Assembly: GCA_035711845.1 (NCBI GenBank)
Contig: DASTBU010000166.1
Coordinates: 16,314 to 80,313 of the forward strand
DNA: 64,000 bases
DNA from: DASTBU01 sp035711845
GTDB lineage: Bacteria > Acidobacteriota > Vicinamibacteria > Vicinamibacterales > 2-12-FULL-66-21
Direction: 5' to 3'
The first letter of the stretch is position 1. The number at the start of each line of letters is the position of its first letter. Of this stretch, positions 26,163-35,549 are shown one piece after another. A program made the position numbers and the translations under genes. Below the pieces are notes generated by a model, which saw only the letters and a program-made list of their open reading frames with translations, had not been told where the DNA came from and did no database searches.

Positions 26163-29100
26163 TCAGCGTCCTCCGTTCTCGGTCTTGATCGGCACCCGCT
26201 TCTCGTACGGCGGCCGCTGGGGCGGCGGCGGCAGCTTCGCGGCCCGTTCCATCACTTCCTTGATCGCGCGCTCCAGCTGAGGGTCGGTGCCTTTCGCCAG
26301 GATCGTGGGATCGTCATCGACCCTGATGTCGGGCTCGACGCCGTGTCCCTCGGCGAACCACTTGCCTGCGGGATCGTACATCCGGAACGTCGGAACCGTG
26401 ACCGCGCCGCCATCGACGAGCGCCGGCGCGCCGCTGATCCCAATCAGCCCACCCCAGGTACGAGTGCCGATCAGAGGTCCGAGGCCTGCCTGGCGGAAGT
26501 AGGTCGGAAACGCATCGCCGCCCGAGCCGCTCCACCCGTTGATGAGCATCACCTGCGGACCCCGATGCGCGACGGGAGGCCACTGCTGGCTCTCGCCGTC
26601 ACGGACAGCCCAGTACGCGAGGATTGGGCGGTTCAGGAGCTCGATGAACCGATCGGGAATCTGCCCTCCGCTGTTCCAGCGCTCGTCGATGATGAGGCCG
26701 CTCTTCCTCCACTGCGCCGTGAACTGGCGGACCAGCTCGTTCTGCGCGGGGACACCTGTGCTCTGCACGTAGATGTAGCCGACTTTTCCGCCGCTCGCCT
26801 TGTCCACGATCCGGCGGCGCTCCTCGATCCACGCGCGGAAACGCAGCTCTGTTTCATCGGTGAGGCACCGCACGACCACCTGCCGGGCGCCTGCCATCGA
26901 CGGTGTGCCGTTCACCGTGAGCACGACCGTCTTGCTGCCCAGCCCCTGGAACCCGGCCCAGGGATCGGCTTTCGTCTCGAGCGGGATGCCGTTGACCGCC
27001 AGGACGTACTCGCCCTCCTTGACGTTGACGCCCGGCTCCTCGAGCGGCGACCGCACGGAGGCGTCCCACGGGCCGCCGCGGACAATGCGCTCGATGCGCC
27101 AGGCGTTGTTGGCGAGCTCCCAGTCCACGCCGAGCATGCCGACGGTCCGGGTGGCCGGCTGCTCTTCGTCGCCGCCGCCGCGGTAGGTATGGGACGCATT
27201 CAGCTCGGCGATGAACTCGCCGAGGACGAAGTTCACGTCCCACCGCGTCACCGCGTCGTTCAGCAGCCGGCCGTAGCGATCCTTCAGGCCGGCCCAGTCG
27301 ACCCCGTGCATGTTCGGATCGTAGAAGTAGTCGCGCTCGAAGCGGTACGCGTCGAGGAACATCTGCCGCCATTCGGCGCGCGGATCGACGGGCACCTCGA
27401 TCTCGGCGGTGGCCATCGGTTTCTCGAACTTCTGCGCGGGCTTGATCTCGACCATCGCGTACTTGCCGCCGCTCCGGACGAAGAGCTTCGTTCCGTCGAA
27501 CGTGGGCTCGAAGGTCTGCGCATCCTCGAGCACGGTCTTCTCTTCGCGCTCCGCCAGATCGAAATAGACCACCGGGCTCTTTTCCTCGCCGGATCCCGTG
27601 CGCGGCCCCCGGCGGTACAGGACCTTTCCCTTCAGGGCCCACAGATCCGAGTAATTCCCGGCCTTCGGCGGCAGCACGACCACCCGCGACTCGAAGCCAT
27701 CGACGTCGATGTCGACGTTGGCGGGGGCAGGCGGACGTGCGGCCTGGGCGGGCGCCGGCTTCTCGTCCGGTTTTTTCTGGCCCTCCGCCGGCTTCTGCTC
27801 GTCCGGCTTCTTCTGCTCGTCTGGCTTCTTCGGCTCCTCGGGCTTCTTCTCGCTTGCGGTATCCGCCGCGCCCTCGGCGTCGTTGCGTGCGGCGAGCGGC
27901 GACTTCACGTCTCTTCGCAGCGGCACGGCCACGATCTGCGTGGCGTTGGGATAGCTCCAGCTGTTGTCGAAGTCGGAGTACACCGGATCGAACGCCCGAT
28001 TCGACAGATAGAAGAGATACTTGCCTTCCGGCTCGAACACCGGCAGCGCGTCGCTGAAATAGCCGGAGGTCGCCTGCTGGAGTTTGCCCGCCTTCGTGTC
28101 GTACAGGAAGACGGCCGTGTTTCCGGTGTCCACGGGACGGCTATACACGAGCCAGCGCGAGTCGGGCGACCAGTCGAACCGGAAGCCCTGGAGCGGGCCG
28201 TGCGAGAGCCAGCCTGGGCTCACGTCGATGTCGCTCGTCTTTGCGGCCGCGATGTCGTGAACGTGCACACGCATGGCCTGATCGATGAATGCGATCTTTT
28301 TGCTGTCGGGCGACCAGTGCGGCGCATACCGGAAGCCCGGCCCCAGCGAAGTGAGCTGCTTCTCCTCGCCGGTTCCGTCGGCCGGCCTGACGGTCAACTC
28401 GTACTCTCCACTACGGTCGCTCCAGTAGGCGACCAGCTTGCCGTCCGGCGACCAGCGCGGGTAGCGCTCCGCCACGCCCGAGGATCGGCTGACGTTCATG
28501 ACCGCACCGTGCTCCGCCGGCAGCGTCAGCAGGTCTCCGCGGGCTTCGAAGATCGCTCGCTTCCCGGTGGGAGAAACCGATGCGCCGTTGATGAGCGCAT
28601 CGGCCTTGACCGTCCTCGGGCGCATCGTGCTTTCGTCGGTCACGACCCGCACGGGGACTTCGGTCGCCTTCTCGGTCGCGAGATCAAGCAGGTAGAGACG
28701 TCCGCCGGCCTGGAATACGACGGCATCGGGGCCAATGGACGGAAACGTGATGTCGAACTCGTCGAAGTGCGTGATTTGACGGGTCCGTCCGTTCGCCACG
28801 TCGTACGCCCAGATGTTGTTTCGCTCGCTCGGGCCCCGGTCCGACACGAAGTAGATCGTGCTGCCGTGCCACATCGGCTGGGCATCGTTGGCGGGGTTGG
28901 TGGTGATGTTCCGGGACGCGAGGGTCTTGACGTCGAAGAGCCATAGATCCGGCGCCCAGCCGCCACGGTAGCGCTTCCAGGTCCGGAAGTCCGTCGACAT
29001 CGGCATGTAGGCCAGCTGACCGCCATCGGCAGAGAACGCGCCGAACTCGCCGTAGGGCACCGGCAGCTTCTCGGGCAGGCCGCCCTCCACGCGCACGAGG

Positions 29101-29528
29101 AAGAACTGGTTGAACCGCTGACGTCCGCTTTCACGGCTCGACGCAAACAGCACGCGACGGCCGTCGGGGTGCCACCCGAGGACGCGATCGTCCATCGGGT
29201 GGTGAGTCAGCCGAACGGGCATCCCCCCGTCGGCATCGGCGACGTACACGTCCACGTTGCCGTCGTAGCTGGCGCTGTAGGCAATCCGCGTCCCGTCGGG
29301 CGAGAAGCGGGGGAACGATTCCTCGCCGAGCGGCGAGCTGAGGCGGACGGCGGTGCCTCCCGCCTTCGGGACGAGCCAGATGTCGCCGGCGTACACGAAG
29401 GCAATCTGAGTCTTCGACACCGCCGGGTACCGGAACATCCGGGCGTCGACCTGCGCCGATGCCGGTGCCGGTGCGAGAGCAACGAATGCCAGCAGGACGG
29501 CGCCTGCAGCGATCTTGGAGATGGTCAT
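26163..29528 (-). CDS. Exported tricorn-like protease (TolB propeller, PDZ, S41 tail-specific protease)
   Basis: 1121 residues from ATG 29528. An upstream open frame continues through the heptamer array but was rejected because a signal peptide starts here (MTISKIAAGAVLLAFVALA, cut near PASAQ). Order of parts: two sets of propeller blades (FPRFSPDGTRIAYSAS; YPRWSPDGKLVAYW), a Lys/Glu/Pro linker near 560-600 (KKPEEPKKPDEQ), a core helical region, PDZ (about 830-900) and the S41 domain with the nucleophile segment GWSGSGGDAF near residue 1001 and a GGxIG (GGLIG) just after. The family degrades unfolded or oligopeptide substrates in the periplasm. All core parts are present. Confidence 0.93.
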   Translation of the reverse strand: MTISKIAAGAVLLAFVALAPAPASAQVDARMFRYPAVSKTQIAFVYAGDIWLVPKAGGTAVRLSSPLGEESFPRFSPDGTRIAYSASYDGNVDVYVADADGGMPVRLTHHPMDDRVLGWHPDGRRVLFASSRESGRQRFNQFFLVRVEGGLPEKLPVPYGEFGAFSADGGQLAYMPMSTDFRTWKRYRGGWAPDLWLFDVKTLASRNITTNPANDAQPMWHGSTIYFVSDRGPSERNNIWAYDVANGRTRQITHFDEFDITFPSIGPDAVVFQAGGRLYLLDLATEKATEVPVRVVTDESTMRPRTVKADALINGASVSPTGKRAIFEARGDLLTLPAEHGAVMNVSRSSGVAERYPRWSPDGKLVAYWSDRSGEYELTVRPADGTGEEKQLTSLGPGFRYAPHWSPDSKKIAFIDQAMRVHVHDIAAAKTSDIDVSPGWLSHGPLQGFRFDWSPDSRWLVYSRPVDTGNTAVFLYDTKAGKLQQATSGYFSDALPVFEPEGKYLFYLSNRAFDPVYSDFDNSWSYPNATQIVAVPLRRDVKSPLAARNDAEGAADTASEKKPEEPKKPDEQKKPDEQKPAEGQKKPDEKPAPAQAARPPAPANVDIDVDGFESRVVVLPPKAGNYSDLWALKGKVLYRRGPRTGSGEEKSPVVYFDLAEREEKTVLEDAQTFEPTFDGTKLFVRSGGKYAMVEIKPAQKFEKPMATAEIEVPVDPRAEWRQMFLDAYRFERDYFYDPNMHGVDWAGLKDRYGRLLNDAVTRWDVNFVLGEFIAELNASHTYRGGGDEEQPATRTVGMLGVDWELANNAWRIERIVRGGPWDASVRSPLEEPGVNVKEGEYVLAVNGIPLETKADPWAGFQGLGSKTVVLTVNGTPSMAGARQVVVRCLTDETELRFRAWIEERRRIVDKASGGKVGYIYVQSTGVPAQNELVRQFTAQWRKSGLIIDERWNSGGQIPDRFIELLNRPILAYWAVRDGESQQWPPVAHRGPQVMLINGWSGSGGDAFPTYFRQAGLGPLIGTRTWGGLIGISGAPALVDGGAVTVPTFRMYDPAGKWFAEGHGVEPDIRVDDDPTILAKGTDPQLERAIKEVMERAAKLPPPPQRPPYEKRVPIKTENGGR

Positions 29529-29621
29529 GACCGGCGATCGTAGCATGCGACCGTCGCCCTCGCCGCCCGTTCGTCCCTGGTTGGCAGGGATCAGGTTTTT
29601 ACTTGCCAGTGGCCAGTCCTC

Positions 29622-29782
29622 AGCTGGAAGCTGAAAGCTGGTAGCTGAAAGCTGGTAGCTGAAAGCTGGTAGCTGAAAGCTGGTAGCTGGAAGCTGGTAG
29701 CTGAAAGCTGGTAGCTGGAAGCTGGTAGCTGGAAGCTGGTAACTGAAAGCTGGTAGCTGAAAGCTGGTAACTGGTAGCTGAT
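29622..29782. repeat. Array of 23 heptamers alternating AGCTGGT and AGCTGAA
   Basis: Twenty-three gapless 7-bp units, mostly alternating AGCTGGT with AGCTGAA or AGCTGGA; only two units begin AACT. It fills the gap between the divergent tricorn-like protease and arfB. Units read TTCAGCT or ACCAGCT on the other strand. There are no spacers, so it is not CRISPR. Confidence 0.95.
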
Positions 29783-29793
29783 ACTTTGTGCGT

Positions 29794-30216
29794 ATGCTCC
29801 GCGTCAACGATGCCATCTCCATCGACGAGTCCGAGCTCGACGAGCGGTTCGTGCGGGCCTCGGGGCCGGGTGGACAGAACGTGAACAAAGTCGCGACGGC
29901 GGTGGAACTGCGATTCGACGCCGCGCGGTGCCCGGCTCTCACCGATGAGGTTCGCGGCCGGCTGCGAACCCTGGCCGGCTCCCGTATGTCGGAAGACGGC
30001 ATCCTCCTGATCGATGCGCGCCGGCACCGGACGCAGTCGCAGAACCGGCAGGACGCACGCCAGCGCCTGGCCGGCCTGATCAGGCAGGCCGCGGTGCGCC
30101 CGAAACGCCGCCGGCGCACGAGGCCCACGGCCGCATCGAAGGAACGCCGCATCCAGTTCAAGCGTCAGCGCTCCGACACCAAGCGCGGACGCGTCCGCGT
30201 AGACCGGGACGAGTAG
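29794..30216 (+). CDS. arfB: Alternative ribosome-rescue factor ArfB (YaeJ-like)
   Basis: 140 residues from ATG 29794 (a GTG six bases upstream is also in frame). The catalytic GGQ is in GPGGQNVNKVATAVELR, close to the N-terminus as in YaeJ/ICT1, and there is no codon-recognition domain. The C-terminal tail is basic (RPKRRRRTRPTAASKERR, then KRGRVRVDRDE), which in the family threads into the empty mRNA channel of stalled ribosomes. It hydrolyses peptidyl-tRNA on non-stop ribosomes. A GATACT hexamer at 29780-29785, partly inside the heptamer array, sits 8 bp before the start and may be its -10. Confidence 0.93.
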   Translation: MLRVNDAISIDESELDERFVRASGPGGQNVNKVATAVELRFDAARCPALTDEVRGRLRTLAGSRMSEDGILLIDARRHRTQSQNRQDARQRLAGLIRQAAVRPKRRRRTRPTAASKERRIQFKRQRSDTKRGRVRVDRDE

Positions 30217-30263
30217 TCCCGTTCCTTTCCTACAGACCGCGAACGGCCACCCGGCGACAACCG

Positions 30264-30269
30264 TATAGA
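30264..30269 (+). promoter_or_regulatory. Candidate -10 box (TATAGA) of the ADOP gene
   Basis: TATAGA ends 6 bp before ATG 30276 and no Shine-Dalgarno is present, in line with other suspected leaderless genes here. Confidence 0.35.
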
Positions 30270-30275
30270 CGAAGT

Positions 30276-32738
30276 ATGCCCGCCAGAATCCGTCGCACGT
30301 TCAGACGCCTGTTGTCCGCACCGCTTTTCACCGCCATCGCCGCCACCACGCTTGCGCTGGGCATCGGCGCCAACAGCGCGATCTTCAGCGTCGTTCGAGG
30401 TGTGCTCCTGAAGCCTCTGCCGTTCGACGCTCCCGACCGGCTCGTGGGAGTCTGGCACACGGCGCCGGGCCTCGGCTTTCCGGTGATGAACCAGTCCCCC
30501 GCCACCTACCTCACCTATCGCACCGATAACCAGGTGTTCGAGGACATCGGGCTGTGGGACAACACGACGGTGACGGTCACCGGCGTGGGCGAGCCCGAAC
30601 GGATCTCCGGGCTCCTGGTCACCGACGGCACGCTCACGCTGCTCCGGGTGAACCCGCAAATCGGCCGCCGCTTCACCGCCGACGACGACTCGCCGAAATC
30701 CCCGCACAGGGTGATGCTCGCGCACGCGTACTGGCAGAGGAAGTTCGGCGGCGATCCTGCGGTGCTCGGGCGGCAGATAGTGGTCGACGGCCAGCCACGG
30801 GAAATCATCGGCGTCATGCCCGCGGGGTTCACGTTCCTGGACAACAACCCGCAACTGCTGCTTCCGTTCCGCTTCAATCCGGCGGAGGTCTTCATCGGCA
30901 ACTTCAGCTATCAGGCCGTCGCCCGCCTCAAGGCTGGCGTCACGCTCGAACAGGCCAACGCCGATGTCGCGCGGATGATTCCGCTGACGATCGAGAGGTT
31001 CCAGCTCCCGCCCGGCTTCACGAGGCAGATGTTCGACGAGGTGAAGCTCGGGCCCAATGTGCGTCCGCTCTCTGCAGACGTCATCGGGGACGTCGGCCAG
31101 ATGCTCTGGATCCTGCTTGGCACGGTCGCGATCGTCCTCCTGATCGCCTGCGCGAACGTGGCGAACCTGTTTTTGGTGCGGGCGGAAGGCCGCCAGCAGG
31201 AGCTCGCCATTCACGCGGCGCTCGGCGCCGGATCCCGCAGGATCGCGTGGGAGCTGCTCTCCGAGAGCCTGGCATTGGGGCTGATCGGCGGCGTGCTGGG
31301 CCTGTTGCTGGCATACACCGGCGTCAAAGGGCTCGTGGCCGCAGCGCCGGAAGGGCTGCCCCGGCTCGGAGAGATCGCCGTGGACGGTCCGGTGCTCATG
31401 TTCACGCTCGCGATCTCCGTGATCGCGGGACTGCTGTTCGGACTGATTCCGGTGCTCAAGTTCTCCCGGCCGCAGCTCTCGTCTGCGCTCAAGGAGGGCG
31501 GACGGCTTGCCAGTGTGGGGCGCGAACGCCATCGCGCCCGCAATGCGCTCGTCGTCGCGGAGATCGCGCTCGCATTGGTGCTGCTCGTGGCCTCCGGGTT
31601 GATGATACGCACGTTCCAGGAGATGCGCCGCGTCCAACCCGGGTTCACCGACCCCGACACCGTGCTCACGCTGCGGATCTCGATTCCGACGCAGCTGATG
31701 GCCGAGGGCGAGCAAGTCGCGCGCACGCACGAACAGATCGCGCGCAAGATCGAACAGCTCCCCGGGATCAGGTCGGTGGGACTCTCCTCGTCGATCACGA
31801 TGGACGGGTTCGACAACAACGACCCGATCTTCGTGGAAGAGTTTCCGGGGCCCGGCGGCCGCATTCCGCCGCTGCGGCGCTACAAGTTCATCGCCGAGAA
31901 CTACTTCGAAACGATGGGCAATCCGCTCCTGGCGGGTCGCGCGATTACGTGGTCCGACATCTACAGCCGCGCCGAGGTGGTGGTGGTATCCGAGAACTTC
32001 GCGCGAGAGTTCTGGAAGGAGCCCTCTGCCGCGCTCGGCAAGCGGATCCGCAACAGCCCGAACAGTCAGTGGCGCACGATCATCGGCGTCGTCGGCAATG
32101 AACGGGACGACGGCGTGGCGAGAGCCGCGCCGTCGCTGATCTACTGGCCCATCTTGATCGACAACTTCTGGACGGAGGAGCTGTTCGCGGCGCGAAACCA
32201 GGGCTATGCGATCAGGACCGACCGCGCGGGCTCACCGACGCTGCTGAAAGAGATCCAGCAGGCGGTCTGGTCGGTCAACGGCAACCTGCCCGTTGCCGCG
32301 GTCCAGACGCTCAGCGAGATACAGGCGGACTCGATGGCGCAGACATCGTTCGCGCTCGTGATGCTCGCTATCGCCGCGACGGTGGCGCTCGTCCTCGGCG
32401 TTGTCGGCATCTACGGGGTGATTTCGTACGTCGTCGCGCAGCGGACACGCGAGATCGGCATCCGTATGGCGCTCGGCGCCGCCGAGCGCGATGTGAGCCG
32501 TCTGTTCCTTCGCCACGGCCTCGTGCTCGCCGTCGTCGGCATCGTGCTGGGAACCGTTGCCGCGGCCGCACTCACGCGGCTCATGGCGGCGCTGCTCTTC
32601 GGCGTCGACCCTCTCGACCCCACGACCTACGCGGCCGTTGCGATCGGACTCGGAGGCACTGCGATCCTGGCGAGCTACCTCCCTGCGCGGCGTGCTTCAC
32701 GGGTCGATCCCGCCAGCGCGCTGAGGGCAGGCCTGTAG
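30276..32738 (+). CDS. ADOP-family duplicated ABC permease
   Basis: 820 residues with the duplicated MacB layout: helix 1 (ALGIGANSAIFSVV, about 20-45), a periplasmic MacB domain, three FtsX helices (about 275-395; VRAEGRQQELAIHAALGAG), a linker helix (ALVVAEIALALVLLVASGLM, about 425-450), a second periplasmic domain, and a last FtsX unit (VVGIYGVISYVVAQRTREIG, then IRMALGA, about 690-815). ADOPs usually lack an adjacent ATPase, as here. Their substrates are mostly unknown. It is full length, unlike the fragments at 2629 and 9097. A 13-bp hairpin follows the stop. Confidence 0.93.
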   Translation: MPARIRRTFRRLLSAPLFTAIAATTLALGIGANSAIFSVVRGVLLKPLPFDAPDRLVGVWHTAPGLGFPVMNQSPATYLTYRTDNQVFEDIGLWDNTTVTVTGVGEPERISGLLVTDGTLTLLRVNPQIGRRFTADDDSPKSPHRVMLAHAYWQRKFGGDPAVLGRQIVVDGQPREIIGVMPAGFTFLDNNPQLLLPFRFNPAEVFIGNFSYQAVARLKAGVTLEQANADVARMIPLTIERFQLPPGFTRQMFDEVKLGPNVRPLSADVIGDVGQMLWILLGTVAIVLLIACANVANLFLVRAEGRQQELAIHAALGAGSRRIAWELLSESLALGLIGGVLGLLLAYTGVKGLVAAAPEGLPRLGEIAVDGPVLMFTLAISVIAGLLFGLIPVLKFSRPQLSSALKEGGRLASVGRERHRARNALVVAEIALALVLLVASGLMIRTFQEMRRVQPGFTDPDTVLTLRISIPTQLMAEGEQVARTHEQIARKIEQLPGIRSVGLSSSITMDGFDNNDPIFVEEFPGPGGRIPPLRRYKFIAENYFETMGNPLLAGRAITWSDIYSRAEVVVVSENFAREFWKEPSAALGKRIRNSPNSQWRTIIGVVGNERDDGVARAAPSLIYWPILIDNFWTEELFAARNQGYAIRTDRAGSPTLLKEIQQAVWSVNGNLPVAAVQTLSEIQADSMAQTSFALVMLAIAATVALVLGVVGIYGVISYVVAQRTREIGIRMALGAAERDVSRLFLRHGLVLAVVGIVLGTVAAAALTRLMAALLFGVDPLDPTTYAAVAIGLGGTAILASYLPARRASRVDPASALRAGL

Positions 32739-32767
32739 CGGTCTGTCCCTGGCTCGAACCCCGGCTG

Positions 32768-32796
32768 CAGCTCACGCGAGCGCCTCGCGTGAGCTG
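32768..32796 (+). terminator. Strong hairpin after the ADOP gene
   Basis: CAGCTCACGCGAG, loop CGC, then its exact complement form a perfect 13-bp stem 29 bp after the ADOP stop. There is no T-tract, so it may act as a 3' stabiliser or a non-canonical terminator. Confidence 0.55.
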
Positions 32797-32868
32797 GCTC
32801 ATCTGCTCACTTCGCCCGTCGAGCCTGCCCGGCACAATTCGTGAAGTCCTCAACGGCGGAGGTTTGTC

Positions 32869-33471
32869 ATGGTCAAGCTCCGCCGCACGATGGCATCGGC
32901 GCTACTGCTCGGTTTGACGGCGGGCGGCGATCTGTCCCTGGCCCACGAAGGAGCCCTTCCAAGGCTGGGTCTGCAGGAAGAACGTGTCAACCCGCAGGCG
33001 AAGGTGCTCCAGGACTTCCAGGATCGCGTGAAGACGTACATGGAGCTGCGCAAGCAGGCGGCGGGTGACGGCCCGAAGATGGAAGAGACAAAGGACGCCG
33101 GGAAGATTGTGGCTGCGCAGGATGGGCTTGCCGCGAGGATTCGACAGGCCCGGGCGAACGCCAAGCAGGGCGACATCTTCTCACCCGAGATCGCGCGACA
33201 ATTCCGGCGATTGATGTACCCCGAAGTCAAGGGACGGGACGGCGCCGAAACGAAGGCAGCCATCAAGGAAGACCAGCCGGGAACCGTGCGCATTTCGGTC
33301 AACGCCCGCTACCCCGACGATGAGCCGCTGCCGCAGGTTCCTCCGAATCTGCTGGCCAACCTGCCGAGGCTTCCCGAGGAGCTGGAGTATCGGGTCGTAC
33401 GCAACGCCCTCATCCTCAGGGACGTGACGGCGAACCTCATCGTCGACTTCATTCCGAAGGCTATCAGTTAG
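32869..33471 (+). CDS. Exported hypothetical protein
   Basis: 200 residues. GGAGG stands just before ATG 32869. An N-terminal hydrophobic stretch (MASALLLGLTAGGDLSLA) suggests export. Next comes a charged helical part (QDFQDRVKTYMELRKQAAGDGPKM, shown here only in part as a motif), a region with IFSPEIARQFRRLM, and a C-terminus with paired prolines (PLPQVPPNLLANLPRLPEEL) and YRVVRNALILRDVTANLIVD. I do not recognise the family. It is followed after 12 bp by the phosphatase gene, so the two are probably one operon and may act together outside the cytoplasm. Confidence 0.75.
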   Translation: MVKLRRTMASALLLGLTAGGDLSLAHEGALPRLGLQEERVNPQAKVLQDFQDRVKTYMELRKQAAGDGPKMEETKDAGKIVAAQDGLAARIRQARANAKQGDIFSPEIARQFRRLMYPEVKGRDGAETKAAIKEDQPGTVRISVNARYPDDEPLPQVPPNLLANLPRLPEELEYRVVRNALILRDVTANLIVDFIPKAIS

Positions 33472-33483
33472 GGAGGGAAGGTC

Positions 33484-34353
33484 ATGCGCCGCTCGCTCGC
33501 ATTCGTGCTCGTCGCCGGCCTCATCGCGACCGTCCGCGCGCAGGAGCTGAAGCTGCCGATGAAGGAGGGCAGCGTCAGGTTCGCCATTCTCGGCGATGCC
33601 GGCACGGGTGGGAGCGCGCAGCGACGCGTTGCTCGACGCCTCGCGGCCACACATGCCATCTATCCGTTCGAGTTCGTGTTGATGCTGGGGGACAACCTGT
33701 ACGGCTCGGAGAATTCCGCCGACTACGCGAGGAAGTTCGAGACCCCCTACAAGCCGTTGCTCGATGCCGGGGTGAAATTCTACGCGGCGCTCGGCAATCA
33801 CGACGACCCGTCGCAGGCCTTCTACAAGCCGTTCAACATGGATGGCAAGCGCTATTACAGCTTCAAGGCGCCAAACGGCAGCGTCCGGTTCTTCGCGCTG
33901 GACAGCAACTACATGCAGCAGGAGCAGCTGACCTGGCTGGAGAAGGAGCTCGCGGCAAGCGGCTCGGACTGGAAGATCGCCTTCTTTCATCATCCGCTGT
34001 ACTCGTCGGGCGAAAGGCACGGCTCCGACGAGAAGCTCCGCGAACAGCTCGAGCCGCTGTTCGTGAAGCACGGGATGGAGGTGGTGTTCACCGGACACGA
34101 GCACTTCTACGAGCGGCTCAAGCCTCAGAAGAACATTCACTACATCATCTCGGGCGCCGCGGCGAAGCTGCGTCGAGGCAACATCGGCGACTCGGGCCTG
34201 ACGGCGAAGGGCTACGACCAGGGGTACACCTTCGTGATTGTCGAGATCGCCGGCGACGACATGCACTTCCAGACGTTGACGGATCGAGGCGAGACCGTGG
34301 ACTCTGGAGTGATTCGCCGTCAGGCGGAGGAGACCGCGCGGGCCGTCAAGTGA
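33484..34353 (+). CDS. Exported metallophosphoesterase (purple-acid-phosphatase-like)
   Basis: 289 residues with a signal peptide (RRSLAFVLVAGLIATVRAQ). Metal ligands of the calcineurin-like fold are all visible: GDAGTGG near residue 37, LGDNLYG near 66, GNHD near 103, FFHHPLY near 168 and TGHEHFYER near 206. The spacing and the LGDNLYG and GHEHFYER motifs match tartrate-resistant or purple acid phosphatases, which hydrolyse phosphomonoesters with a di-metal centre. GGGAGGG lies just before the start. Its 3' end overlaps the convergent reductase gene by 8 bp. Confidence 0.92.
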   Translation: MRRSLAFVLVAGLIATVRAQELKLPMKEGSVRFAILGDAGTGGSAQRRVARRLAATHAIYPFEFVLMLGDNLYGSENSADYARKFETPYKPLLDAGVKFYAALGNHDDPSQAFYKPFNMDGKRYYSFKAPNGSVRFFALDSNYMQQEQLTWLEKELAASGSDWKIAFFHHPLYSSGERHGSDEKLREQLEPLFVKHGMEVVFTGHEHFYERLKPQKNIHYIISGAAAKLRRGNIGDSGLTAKGYDQGYTFVIVEIAGDDMHFQTLTDRGETVDSGVIRRQAEETARAVK

Positions 34354-35536
34354 ATACCGCTCGAATCATTCCCGGAACCGTAACCAGCTCCTTGCCAGTG
34401 CCCGCTTCGTTCAGCAGCGCCTCGAGCTGTCGCTGCACGTAGGTCCCTGAGTTCGCCCGCCAGATGAGCGCGTTGGCGATGGTCGGCGAGGCGACCAGCC
34501 GCTGCAACCGGGCGTACGCCCTGAAGCGGTGGGTGAACGAGGAGAAAAGCTGGGCGGCGTAGGTTTCCGCTGCCATGCCCGGATCTTCCCCAGCTGACGT
34601 CGCCGCGTTGGCCGCCAGGATGCCGCTCTGCAGAGCCTTGCCGATGCCCTCTCCGCTGAACGAATAGGTCAGGCCCGCCGCCTCCCCCACGACCAGCAGT
34701 CCCGGCCGCGACAGCCGTGCGCCCTTCATCGCCATGCGGAGCGGAGCGCCCTTGAGCGGGCCGACGCTGATGGCCGCCCGCATCAGCTCGATGGCGGGCG
34801 GAAAGGACGTCAGAAAGCGTTCGAGGAGCCTTCTGATGTTGCGCTCGCGCGGCGGGGCGTCGTAGGCATAACCCACCCCGACGTTGAACACGCCTCCAGG
34901 ACCGGGGAACAGCCAGCCGTAGCCCGGGCAGACTCCGGCCGCGTAGGCCACGCACAGAAAGTCGTGATCGCGGGCAGCACGCTCATCCACCTGCACGTAC
35001 TGGCGCGCGGCCGCCGCCGATGGGGCGGTACGAACGCACATCCCGAATCGCTCGAGCACATCGGACGCGGCGCCGGTTGCGAGGATGGTCGTACTGGCGG
35101 CCACCTCGAGGGGCGGCGATCCGCCATCGCAGGCAAATCGGGCGCCGACGACGATCCCGTTTCTCTCGAGCGGCACGAGCGCGCGCGCGGGAGCCACGAA
35201 CGTCGCGCCTGCGTCAACAGCCGCGGACCGCAGAACGTCGTCGAACACCGCCCGAAGAACGCATGCGCACTCGCCGTACAGCGTGGTGTGACGGCCGCCC
35301 GGTGCGTAGATGCGAACGGCGTCGATCCGGTGCGACACAGACAGGACACGCTCGCGCAATCCGAGATCGCCGAGCGCCTGAAGAGCATCCGGGATGAGCG
35401 CGTCGCCGCAGGCCTTGTCGCGCGGGAACACATGGCTGTCAACAAGCACCACACGAAGGCCGTGGCGGACACCGGCGAGCGCGGCCGCACTCCCGGCCGG
35501 GCCGGAGCCGATGACGAGGATATCTGTCTCCAGCAT
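34346..35536 (-). CDS. FAD-dependent geranylgeranyl-reductase-like oxidoreductase
   Basis: 396 residues from ATG 35536; an upstream GTG-rich lead was rejected because the FAD motif begins at residue 6 (ILVIGSGPAGSAAA), as is usual. Further motifs are ACGDALIPDA, the GD motif GLLVVGEAAGLTYSFSGEGIG, and YGWLFPGPGGVFNVGVG. This is the GGR/FixC group, which reduces double bonds of isoprenoid chains or oxidises phenolic rings. Substrate unknown: menaquinone side-chain or membrane isoprenoid reduction is plausible. It lies downstream of the ThDP-enzyme cluster with a 149-bp gap, so co-transcription is uncertain. Confidence 0.85.
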   Translation of the reverse strand: MLETDILVIGSGPAGSAAALAGVRHGLRVVLVDSHVFPRDKACGDALIPDALQALGDLGLRERVLSVSHRIDAVRIYAPGGRHTTLYGECACVLRAVFDDVLRSAAVDAGATFVAPARALVPLERNGIVVGARFACDGGSPPLEVAASTTILATGAASDVLERFGMCVRTAPSAAAARQYVQVDERAARDHDFLCVAYAAGVCPGYGWLFPGPGGVFNVGVGYAYDAPPRERNIRRLLERFLTSFPPAIELMRAAISVGPLKGAPLRMAMKGARLSRPGLLVVGEAAGLTYSFSGEGIGKALQSGILAANAATSAGEDPGMAAETYAAQLFSSFTHRFRAYARLQRLVASPTIANALIWRANSGTYVQRQLEALLNEAGTGKELVTVPGMIRAVFT

Positions 35537-35549
35537 CTCAGTCGTGCAC

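Noticed and set aside
25977..28946. A 989-codon plus-strand open frame
   Set aside because: It is antisense to the tricorn-like protease, whose frame has signal peptide, propeller, PDZ and S41 motifs. The plus frame has no recognisable domain and an Arg/His/Asp-rich composition typical of antisense frames in GC-rich DNA.
29622..29782. CRISPR array
   Set aside because: Units are 7 bp, with no spacers of constant length and no cas genes in the window.
29529..30161. Upstream extension of the protease frame across the heptamer array (would give 1332 residues)
   Set aside because: The extension encodes repeated SYQLPATSFQLPA-type sequence from the array and overlaps arfB. A normal signal peptide starts at ATG 29528.
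30165..31730. 521-codon minus-strand open frame
   Set aside because: It is antisense to the ADOP permease and overlaps arfB; it has no domain and a His/Arg/Glu-rich composition.
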